Source: Zelopaecilomyces penicillatus (Eukaryota > Ascomycota > Sordariomycetes > Hypocreales > Pseudodiploosporaceae). Taken from it: a stretch of DNA of 64,000 nucleotides. The stretch spans positions 2,170,001-2,234,000 of the forward strand of contig VCCP01000001.1 of NCBI GenBank assembly GCA_005765155.1, given 5' to 3'. Below the pieces are notes generated by a model. That model worked only from the letters and a program-made list of their open reading frames with translations, ran no database searches and had not been told where the DNA came from. Shown piece after piece: positions 48,943 to 59,176 of the stretch (positions within the stretch are counted from its first letter, which is position 1; each line of letters begins with the position of its first letter). The position numbers were made by a program, and so were the translations under genes.

Positions 48943-51900
48943 ATGAGCCCAACAAGGTTCTCCAGCGTCCGATCCAAGTCTGGGTCGACGACAACAGTGC
49001 GAAGAACACCCTTTCGTGACGACTCAAGCTTAGTCGCCCTTCGGTACGAGAAAACGGTTCCCGCAGAGCCTCCTATCCCTCTTCCTCCCAGGAATCCCTC
49101 CCGCATTCCGATTCGCACACCTTCAACACGGTCCCCGGCGCCTTCGTCTCCATCACCGTCACTGTATGCCGCATCGTTATCCTCGTTCTCTCACAGCCCA
49201 GTTGTTGTCGCTCCTCCACGGTCGCCCTTACCAACCATTGCACCACCCACAGAGCAGCATCCTGCGCTTCGAACGCCAGCGCCAAAGCCCGAGAAGCTTG
49301 CTCTCGAAGGGTGGAAGCGCGACTCTGGCCATGCTCCGACGTCGAATTCCTCGGCTGCAATCCGCGAGGAGGATTGCGAGGATGGCAGTTGCAGTGATGT
49401 GGAATCTCCGTCACCATGGACCGCTAGAATCGATGCACTGGTCAAGAAGGGCATCTTGTCGTCCACCGTGCAACACGTAGAACATTCACGTCAAGAGGGC
49501 CGAGCGTCGTCTACTTTTAGGCGCAGCATGAGCAAAGGCAGCGTTGGCTCCAGTCGCCCGACGGCCGCCACTGCCTGCTCGTCGCCTCTGATGAGCTGCA
49601 ACACCATGACGACAGACTCCTCTGAGCAATTGGTGAGCGAACAGTCGCTGCCGTCATCGCCCAAGATGAAGCGATTGATGAAGCGGTTCAGTGTGCGGTC
49701 ATCATCGTTGACGGCGTCGGCAAAGGCTGGGAAATTACCCGTGCTAATTAGCGAGCGATCTGCCGTCAATACGACGCCAATAATGCACACAGAGCCCCTG
49801 ATGCGGGGCTCGCCGCAAGCCCCAGCCTCCACTAGTCAACAGCCACCACCACCAACGCGGTCGCCCATCAACGTTGAGCCGGCCTCGCCCCAGTCTTGGG
49901 CCAGCCCAAAGTCTTTTTCCGAAACATCACCACCAGCGCCATCGTCTCCCGTCGATCCCGACCTGCTCTTCAACCCTTTGGGCCTCTGCATCCCTACCGA
50001 CAGCCTGCTCGAGGATGATTTTATGGCCAGCCTATCCTTTTCAAAGCGAGGTAGCATCATGTTTGGAGGACGCCGCGTCAACGCATTGGGTCTTGACGGA
50101 AACAGCGATGCCAATGTAGAAGTCAACACGACTTTCGTGCCATCAAGCCCTGCCGAGCCTGACACTATCGTCAGCACCGACTCCAATGGCGTCGTCGCTG
50201 ATGGTGCCTCCAGCACCACGCCCAGCAAGCTCTTGCCTCCGCCCGACATCCGCGTCTTGACGGCCGACATCGAGAAAGAATCCCAAAAGGTGAGATCGCT
50301 CTATGGAGTTGGCGAAACCATGCACTGGGAGGACGGCGCCAGGCACTCGTTTTGCGAGCACCTGGAGCCTACCCCAGAGGTTGCGGCCGAAGATGATGAG
50401 AATGACTCGTATGATTTTTCCTTTGATGGCCCCCCCAAATGAGTCGTGATGTTTGAACCATTGTTTGTATGCTAACCTGTCGTTTCTTCAAATAGATTCC
50501 AAGCACCTCACGTTCTGGCATGGGGTACTCCAAGATCCGCAAGCTCTTTTTCCCACCGTGCCGATAGTGGGAGGCGTGAAACCGAGCTGGCCGGAGGGCT
50601 CGAGGACTGGGAAGATGTCGACGGCGCTACTGTCGACAGATATGGTTTCATCAATGCACCACGTGCGATGCCAAAGATATGCACGCCTACGGAGCTAAGG
50701 TCTGCGCAATTTTCGCCTAGAAGAAGGAATGTGCTGCAGAAAAGGGATCCGATGGGCTTTTCTTCTCCACTAAGCGGACGGACCCCAAGCCGGAAGGTGT
50801 CGACCAGATCATTGAACACGCAAACCTCTGAAATTTCCATGACATCAATGCGATCATCGCGATCGGTTCTTCGCCAAGCCACCAATATGCTGCCGCATAA
50901 CCGCGACCGTCGGTGGATGGATGAGGCTGGTGACATGCTTACCGTCAATGCTAATCTTCAAGATGAAGTTGAAGAAGCCAATGTTGAAAAGATCTCGGAT
51001 TCATTGAAGCGCAAAGAGTGGGAGAGATCGGAAAAGTGGCGCAAGATGGCCAAAGTCGGCCGAAAAGCCGACCAAGGCCAGGGCCACGGCATGGATTTTG
51101 AGTTTGACGTCAACAATCCCAAGCTGATTGAGAGGACATGGAAAGGCATTCCAGACCGATGGCGAGCAGTTGCCTGGTGGTCATTTCTTGCAACATCAGC
51201 CAAGGAACATGAAGGCATGGCATCCGAAGAGCAGATCATTGCCACCTTTCACCGATTACTGCTATTGGGCTCACCAGACGATGTGCAAATCGATCTTGAT
51301 GTGCCCCGAACAATCAACCGACACATCATGTTTAGAAAACGGTATCGCGGTGGTCAGCGATTGCTTTTCCGCGTTTTACATGCTCTCTCCATCTATTTTC
51401 CCGAGACCGGCTATGTCCAGGGCATGGCCTCATTGGCAGCGACATTGCTCTGCTACTATGACGAGGAAAAATGTTTCGTCATGCTGGTGCGGATGTGGCA
51501 ACTGCGTGGGTTGGATCGCCTTTACCGCCCGGGATTTGCGGGACTCATGGAGGCGCTCCGAGAGTTTGATGACACTTGGCTCCATAAGGATGTAGCCAAG
51601 AAACTGGTATGTAGTGCTCTTGAAGACATCCGAACCCTTTTTATTTTTCTTGGCTCAACTTCTAACCATTGATCCCTCATTTTAGTCTGAACTTGGTGTT
51701 GATATCACAGCCTACGGGACACGCTGGTATTTAACTCTCTTTAATCTGTCGATTCCGTTTCCTGCACAATTGCGCGTGTGGGATGTCTTTATTCTGCTTG
51801 GAAATTGCGATTTCGAACCCGCTGTCTTTGGCCCACAGACGTCAAAGGCTGAAGACAATGTACCGGCCGTGGTAGGCGGGCTCGATGTGTTACATGCCAC

Positions 51901-52063
51901 AAGCGCTGCTCTTATTCAGGCTCTTCGCGAGGTGTTATTGGATTCAGACTTTGAAAACGCAATGAAAGGTCTCACAGCATGGATTCCAATCAAGGATGAA
52001 GATCTCCTCATGAAAGTGGCCAAGGCAGAGTGGAAGGCACACCAGAACAGAAAGAAGACCTAG
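48943..52063 (+). CDS. TBC domain Rab GTPase-activating protein
   Basis: There are three exons: 48943-50408, 50496-51606 and 51686-52063, giving 984 residues. The first intron must be removed, because otherwise the frame closes at 50442, before the TBC domain. The spliced join restores fungal TBC-protein sequence ending in ELAGGLEDWEDVDGATVDRYGF. The first ~530 residues are Ser/Pro-rich and probably disordered. The TBC domain covers roughly residues 705-930. It contains WKGIPDRWR, the arginine finger in IDLDVPRT (IxxDxxR), and the glutamine finger in GYVQGM (YxQ). Both catalytic fingers are intact, so it should accelerate GTP hydrolysis by a Rab protein in vesicle traffic. The partner Rab cannot be read from sequence. 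The final exon completes the helical C-terminal part of the domain (ITAYGTRWYLTLF, LRVWDVFILLG). Confidence 0.93.
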
Positions 52064-54234
52064 CAGGCTTCTCTACCATCAAGTCCTTCATGAAGGACAC
52101 ACACCTTCTTTTTCACCTTTCCTATCATGTTCTCTTTCTCTCTTTTTAATGCTTGCCCTCTTGTTTCTTTCTCTCTCCTATCAATAGGTTTCAAGCGCGG
52201 TATGACGGTGTTATGTTTGTCGGTTTCTTGCTCTTGTTTCTTCTTTAGTTGTCGATGTTGTTGATACCCCCCACATTGTGCCACAACGGCCATTTGGCCC
52301 TTGATCAAGCATGAACCCATTTCTTTTGTTGCCATGACGAGCGATGTAACCTCATCGATGGTTAACTGGTTGACTTTATTCTATCTTTATTCCAATTTTA
52401 TTTCATTCATCTTAATTAGGAGTGTATACCCATTCTAGTATGATGACTTATTCTGGCTCCCATTTAGTCTCTTTTCCGCTATCCACAGCATCTTGCATTT
52501 TGATAATAATAGGGCGAGTCATACGGAGAGAGTAATGGGAAGTGAACCCTGATGTTAACGATGTGAAGAAAGTTCCACTTTGTCTGCGGCAGGGGATCGG
52601 GCACAGCTGACTGAGGTGACCCGCGAGCGAGTGTCATTAATAATAATATCGAGTATCGTGCTTAAATTATGTGTCTCTGTGCACAAGGCAGTAAAATATC
52701 GACCATATGTTATGAGCATTGTGATTCATGGGACTTTGAATATATCGTGGTTGTTCTTTACTATCTGTTCTTCAACACTGGCTCTTTCTGTCTTTGTATA
52801 AATGCCATCAACCCGGTCCAAAGTGAAAACAATGTCAGCAAGGCTGGCTATGCAGGTAGGGTGCATGTCTGTTTCGATGGCATTCAAAAATCTTGCAGGC
52901 AGGTGTATATATGCATGCGACGCTAAGGGACAGGCGCATGGGTTCTATTGTATTATATCCTGAAGATAGGTGAATCTGATAAGGTGCGGGTTCCATGTGG
53001 ATAATGCGCATGAGAAAAGGTGACGGGGGTAAACCGGCATGTCAATGCTACCCGAGGTGCTTGCTGGATGCTGGTTGGCGTAGGACTGTTACTTTTCATT
53101 GGTAAAGAACATGTTGTATCAAAAGTGCTGACATGCTGTACAAAAGAGACTATATATATATACCCAGTTGCGCTCTGGGGGGCGAGTTACAAACCAACTC
53201 TTGCATTGCTCTTGTCTTCTTTTCTTTTTTTGGTAACTTTGCGCATGTCCCATCACAGTTACAGTGGCATATATGTACATAAGGCCTACCTAGTTCACAT
53301 CTAATCCAAGTTGGAAAGAAGAAAACATTGGATGAAGTTGCACGCAAGTCAAGTATGGAATAATAGTATCTTTAATACTTCATGTCCTTTATAGCTGTAA
53401 ATACAACCCAGTTGTCAGGTAAAACCAGGCCAGTCAGGTCCAGGGCATGGAACTGAGGGCCTGGCGACGACGTTGTTAACTCGGCTGTGGAGGAAAAACG
53501 AGCTATACATTTATTTCCACAACCCTGTTAAGCGGTCAAGGACTGGATGTGTCTTAGTTTAGTAACTCTGTGGACACCCCCACAATCGCTATATTTGCTT
53601 TATAGTCGTGTACTATGAAGCAGGTTTGTGAGATGTATGAGCCATGTCTGTCTCCGAGCTTTTACCATCAACCAATCCGCATCATAGCTAAAGTTGTTGT
53701 CATTGACCCGGTCAAAGCACATCTGCTGAGACAACTAATTCATTGCCGACCCGATATCTATCTGCTGTTTGAATCGTTTGCTTATTTTGCGGTGTATAAA
53801 TACTGAACATCGATAAGTACCTGTTTGAATGCCAACGAGCAGGTACAATAGGACCAGATACACTGAAGATGATGCAGTATTGTGAGAATGGCTGCGCTGA
53901 GCAAGATACTGGCAAGAGCGACTATTGCAAGATCCAGGCTTGAACATGCTGGGATGGGTAACATGTGGATTGCGATAAACAAATCTCAGGCATATATATA
54001 TGAATTCATGGTTTTCACGTTGATATACACTGGCTGGTAAAACGATGCAGTCAGCAACGCTACCCTTTAGCCTGCTTTCGTACTGTACTAGTCAATGATG
54101 GTGTCTTGAGTGCTGAGAAGAGTACAGAGTATGTTAGCAATAGCTGGTGCATGTTTTGCTCTCTTGGGGTGGGTATGGCGATCTAGGATCGCTGAGTTTG
54201 TTTGCTTATAATATTTTCAAATCCACAATCTTTT
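52064..54234. other. Intergenic region upstream of the 5S genes
   Basis: No protein gene is supported. The sequence is AT-rich in places (TATATATATA near 53151-53161). It begins with a pyrimidine-rich 3' flank of the TBC gene. Confidence 0.55.
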
Positions 54235-54353
54235 ACATACGACCATAGGTACTGGAGAATTCGGGATCCCGTCCGCTCTCCCATAGACAAACCAGTAACC
54301 GGCAGATTAGTAGTTGGGTCGGTGACGACCAGCGAATACCAGCTGTTGTATGT
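54235..54353 (+). rRNA. 5S ribosomal RNA, copy 1
   Basis: This 119-base sequence begins ACATACGACCATAGG and ends in TGTTGTATGT, so the 5' and 3' ends pair to form helix I. The loop and internal promoter sequences GGGATCCCGTCCGCTC and TTAGTAGTTGGGT...GACGACCAGCGAA are those of ascomycete 5S rRNA. A TATA-like element lies 25-28 bases upstream (54207-54210), and a T5 run follows at 54358-54362 as a Pol III terminator. The stem arms TACTGG and CCAGTA pair perfectly. It differs from copy 2 at paired stem positions. 5S genes of filamentous ascomycetes are usually dispersed, so a close pair is notable. Confidence 0.95.
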
Positions 54354-54431
54354 AATCTTTTTGGCCTTTGTCACGACGTTCGGTTATGGTGAGAAAGTGT
54401 GTATATAAGACTGTTGAAGACCTCCACTTCC

Positions 54432-54550
54432 ACATACGACCATAGGTAGCGGAGAATTCGGGATCCCGTCCGCTCTCCCATAGACAAACCGCTAACCGGC
54501 AGATTAGTAGTTGGGTCGGTGACGACCAGCGAACACCGGCTGTTGTATGT
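54432..54550 (+). rRNA. 5S ribosomal RNA, copy 2
   Basis: This is a second 119-base 5S gene on the same strand, 78 bases after copy 1. It has the same ends and internal promoter blocks. Its stem arms are TAGCGG and CCGCTA, also perfectly paired, where copy 1 has TACTGG and CCAGTA. A further stem differs (GAACACCGGCTG versus GAATACCAGCTG). TATATAA at 54402-54408 sits about 30 bases upstream, and a T7 run (54550-54556) gives a strong terminator. Both copies look functional by these criteria. Confidence 0.95.
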
Positions 54551-57500
54551 TTTTTTGACCTCCTTGGTTTATCTTTTTGCCTAGGACACACAGTCTTATT
54601 GAAAAGAAAAAGGCACAGAGAATCCCTCAAATATGCAATAAAGCCTGGAGCTCGCTTTTTGATTGTTAAAGACTATATAAGACCACTGATTCCCTCTTAA
54701 ATTTGCCTGTTTGGGCTAGATGTAAGTAGTGGCATTGTGCCGAGTCTTTAAGATGAGACCAACATGTAGAGAACACACCAGTGATCGCTGGATCGATGTA
54801 GACTCAGTGGTATCTACACTTGTACAAGAAGGAAAAGGGGTAAACACAGATTGGTAGGGGAAATGGACAAGATATATATGGGTAAGTGCAGATATAGGCT
54901 ACACAGCATATTCCGTTTCTATTTCCTTGCTACAGAAACCAACCAAAAAAAGCCCCGTGTATCAATAAACCGCAAGCAAACGGGCGTAATCGTATTGTGC
55001 TCTTTCTTGACAGCCAATTGTATATTCACGTAGAATAATCGGGCAGTCCATATTTCGTGTTGAGTACTGCATCCTGGTTCTTGGTGTTGCCCGACTTGAG
55101 GTTGTCGAAGACAAAACAACAATATTTTCCGCTTGCACACCACAGACACATGGGTAAGAACACATGGCTATTTTTAGTAATCCGCCGTAACCATTCGCAA
55201 GGCGCTTCTTTTATCAGCGACATGTCCCCGAGAAAACCCCTTCAGTCATGTTTTAGTGCTATATAGTCTTGCTGTCCTACAAGATTCACAGCTTTAATTA
55301 CACCCAGTCCTTCTTCTTTCTCGAGCTGTGCCACTACAACATTGTTTACCCCTGTTGGTCGCCTCGATATTTAAGTTCACTCATGTTGAGCCATAACCTT
55401 AAGGGTGTGTATTTGACTATACAGTGTTACCCATAATCAGTGTGAACCCAACCGTTGGTGACACAGCCATCCCCAAGATAGAGAGGCTAATTGACGGATG
55501 CGGTTTGAGGGCACTTGTGAACCAATTTATAGAACGCGAGTGAACGAGTTCCAGAGACCCCCTTCCACATCTATACTTGACAGAAACACTCGGTTTCTTC
55601 GCTGTGGATCGAGGCGTGGCATTTTTAATATAGATGACTACACAAATATGTTCAGTTGATCCTGAAAGAACGTGGAGGCTTGAAAGCCGTCGTGTGTGTG
55701 CCCGCCTAGGGACACATTGTGTTAGCAAATTTCACTGTGAATAAGAATACAGTGGCTGCCATCTTTAGCAGTTAGATTTAGATTCAACCATGCAATAGGC
55801 TAGCCCACACGACATTATATCTTGTTGATCAAACCTATTGAGCTTCTCAACCCAACCCCCCCGCTGACACGCTCGCCACCAAACGTTGCAGTGCTAAATG
55901 CCATGTCCCAAGTGCCGCAAGCACACCTAGACTTGGACATAAGCTACATAACCTTGTAACAGGACGACTCTTCTCTGGAACTGACAGGCAACAAACTGGT
56001 TACTTCAAAGGATGAGCGACTTAGAATAGCACATTAACTACACTTTGCGATTCTGTTAAATACTTCCAACTACAAAAGAATTAGACTTATTCTCCCTTTG
56101 ACTACACAGCTTATCTTTTGACTCCAACGAAAACGGCGGTTTGGATAGCTTTCTAGTTGGGAATCTGTAGCAAAGCAAACCACTATATCATCGCATTTAA
56201 CCTAACCCCCCCTCCCCTAAAAGCCAATACTGTTGTACTTTTCGACCACTATGTTTGCCGGCTCGAAGTTTTTACTCTAAAACTATTACTGAGAGCTGAT
56301 ATTCCGTTCAGTTGTGAAACCCAAGCATCCATCAGTCTGAGGCTGACTAATCACCAGCACACTACCAGATTACCAGGTATAACACAAATAGAGATGTGAG
56401 TATTAGAACGTGCTGAGCTAGGTGTTGTAAGTTCCAGTGGTCTTGGTATTATTACCTACAATACTAAATCAGATATATGCTTTTTCTGGCAGTATATGCG
56501 CCTATCCCTCTCTCGTCGCATTTTTGACGCACAATATTGTAGAACATGGCCCTTGATATTACAGGACTGTAGTCCTGAGACGAGGCGGCGCTACAGAGAG
56601 AGAGAGGGGGGGGATGAATGTGTGGTCTTCACCCAAAATCCTCGCACAGTACAGTATTGAGTGCTAATGTAACTACACCTGACCGGATTGGGCTTGACAT
56701 GGGCATCAGTCTAGCCTGGCTTTAGCCCACGTATTGCCTTGGAATGGCCTCGTTTCACCCACCAACATCCATGCCACCTGCCAGCATCTCACCATGTCGT
56801 GCATAACACCACTGTGCAGCGTGTCAAGTCTCCACTCACACAACGGGCCAAAGAAATTCACAAGGGAATTCACAAAGCACATCATGTACACTTGATATCC
56901 AAGAGCTGTGCATGCTTTCGCCTCTATAGTCCATACTTGGCCCAATGCCACCGATTCCTTTTGAGGACCCTCTTCATTCATCCAAAGGTAGGTCTTCCAT
57001 ATGCATCATCCAATGCACGTATCTGCGGCCCAAGATATTGAACTTGGATCCATGAAACAAGAAGGGAAAAAGGAAAACAGAAAGGAAAACCCCGCTATAA
57101 ACCCCCTCGTACATAAATTCGTCAGATTATCAATACATCTCATTTCTCCTTCCAATCTTCGCAAATCGTTCAGTCAACCGCCCTCACAAGGGCCACCATA
57201 GCAGAAACGCCGTTAACCCACGAGGAGACTTTGAATGATGAAAAATAAAATAAAGACCGCCAGGTACTGTGAAACCCGGGGCGGACAGTTGGAACAAAGC
57301 AAATCGTTCTTCCCTTCTAGAGCCCTTATGTGTAGGTTGGCATCTGGCCTAACCTGCTTTTTGTCCGACATGATGATGCTCCATCAATCCACTCACGCTG
57401 ATAATTTGACTCGGCGCGAGTAATATCCAAATCAAGATACTCCGTGCAGAAAAAAAAATGGCCGCAGCGAGATTACGTACGCATATATTGGGTAGCTTTC

Positions 57501-57589
57501 GAATCAGGGCTGAACGCGTGGGGCCCATGAAGGTTGACACCCCGGCCAGATGGCCGAAACATTCCGTCAAATTAGCTCCAGATTTCAAG
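54551..57589. other. Intergenic region, AT-rich
   Basis: No gene is recognised. A TATATAAGAC sequence near 54673-54683 resembles the element upstream of 5S copy 2, but no 5S sequence follows it. The right end is the 3' flank of the Pro-rich gene. Confidence 0.55.
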
Positions 57590-59176
57590 TCAAGTCTCGC
57601 CCTCGCCCTGGCCGGACCCTCCGGGCCGAGCCCTTGACTCTGCTTCAGCCGGGGTTCCTTGGTGATCCCCGCCTCCGTCGCCGGCCTGCTTTTCCGCCAG
57701 TCCTCCTGTGCGCTGTAATGGCGGTTCGAGTCTTGGTCCCTGCAGAACTTGCCGCGATGCTAAACCTCCATCACCAGGCTCTCCAGATAAAAGTGATGAT
57801 ACTGATTGTTTCCCACTCTTCGTCATATCTCGGTCTCTCGGAGGAGCCCACGAGGGCGGCGTTCGTGCTCGTGGGGGGCGATCCGTGTCCTCTCCATACA
57901 TATGTCCAGGTGTTCGATACCACGAGACATCACTGCGCAGGCGTTTGTGTCCTTTTCGACTTGGCGATGGGTTGGAAGAACCTGTTTGTGAAAATGGCGG
58001 CGGAGATCGAAATCGGTCATCACTGGGCATACCGATCGATTGTTGCCCAGGCCCCGTGCCCGCTTTTCGCTTCCTCTGAGCATCCCCTAAATTCACAGAG
58101 CTTATGTTAGCCTAGAAGGAATCTCGCTTCCTCTTGATTTTTGACGAACCGGTTGGGGTTCCCGGCCGGTTTGATCCGCTACCGCTCTGGGACGTTGGTG
58201 GTTGCCAGTGATGGAAGTATATAGAAGGACTTGTGTCGTGCTGAATCGGCTGCGCTTGTGTGTGCGTGTGTGCGTGCGCTTGATAGGGGGTCATCGTAGC
58301 GGCAGCTCCCTGGCCTGGCTGAGAAGGAGCCATACTTGTGATATTTGCAGCTGCTCCCATCGGTCGTCCCATTACTCCGGAAACCGTTTGTCCTCTTGGT
58401 CTTGTCGGGGAACCTGGATATGGCCCATATGGGACATGCCCATGGGCTGGCGCGGGCTGAGCTGCAACTCCAGAATACTGAACATGACCTGGCCCTCCTG
58501 GATCACGCTGGTGTTCTGGCGAATGTGGACGCTGGGGGGGCAGTAACTGTGGATGGGGTCCCTGCTGCGAAGGGGATATGAATTGCTGTGCCCACTCGAG
58601 TGCGGCTTGTGGCAGAATGCCTCCGCTTCCCATGCCAGCAAAAACCAAAGGGATCATTGGAGGTGGAATGCCGCCGCCGAGGGATGCACGTAACATGTCC
58701 ATTTCGATTTTTCTCTGCTCCAAGCGTAGACTCTCCTGCCTCGTCTTCTCCTCTTCTTGCTTGGTTCGCTCCTCTTCCGTTTTGGCCTGGAGCCAGGTTC
58801 TCATCGATTCTTCGGCGCCTTGCCACTGTTGTGGTGGCGGAGGCAAGGCAGGCGAGGTCCACGGTTGTCCTTGATGGGGAGGTTGCGGTAGAGGCGGAGG
58901 CTGTCCGTGATGCGGATGCGGAGGGTGAGACGGTGGAGGTCCACTGGAAGGAGGTTGTGGAGGTAGGGTCATGGCTGCCGGCGGAGGCAGGCCACGATGA
59001 GGAGCTGACATGGGCTGGGCTATTGGACTGCGGTTATGTGAAACGGCAGGGGCAGACTTGTAGATTGGCTCCTGGTAGTTCAAGGGAGGGGAAGGCCGAG
59101 AGGTGGAAGGCGGAGTCGGCAGATCATGGACGGACTTGTAGCCGTATGATGGTGGTGGCTGCTTGATAGTGAGCAT
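57590..59176 (-). CDS. Pro-rich conserved-type fungal protein, possibly nuclear
   Basis: I read two exons, 59176-58150 and 58086-57590, giving 507 residues. The 63-base intron has a GTTCGT donor, a GCTAAC branch site 16-22 bases before the acceptor, and a TTTAG acceptor. Without splicing the frame ends at 58112 (354 residues). The first half is extremely rich in Pro, His and Gln. Residues ~120-165 form a Glu/Lys/Arg/Gln coiled-coil-like helix (TEEERTKQEEEKTRQESLRL). It is followed by a non-repetitive block (IPPPMIPLVFAGMGSGG, LEWAQQFISPS) that is probably the conserved core. Exon 2 begins with DAQRKRKAG, a likely nuclear localisation signal. It later contains SDVSWYRTPGH and KQSVSSLLSGEPG. 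I do not know its function; a transcription-related role is a guess from composition. Confidence 0.68.
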
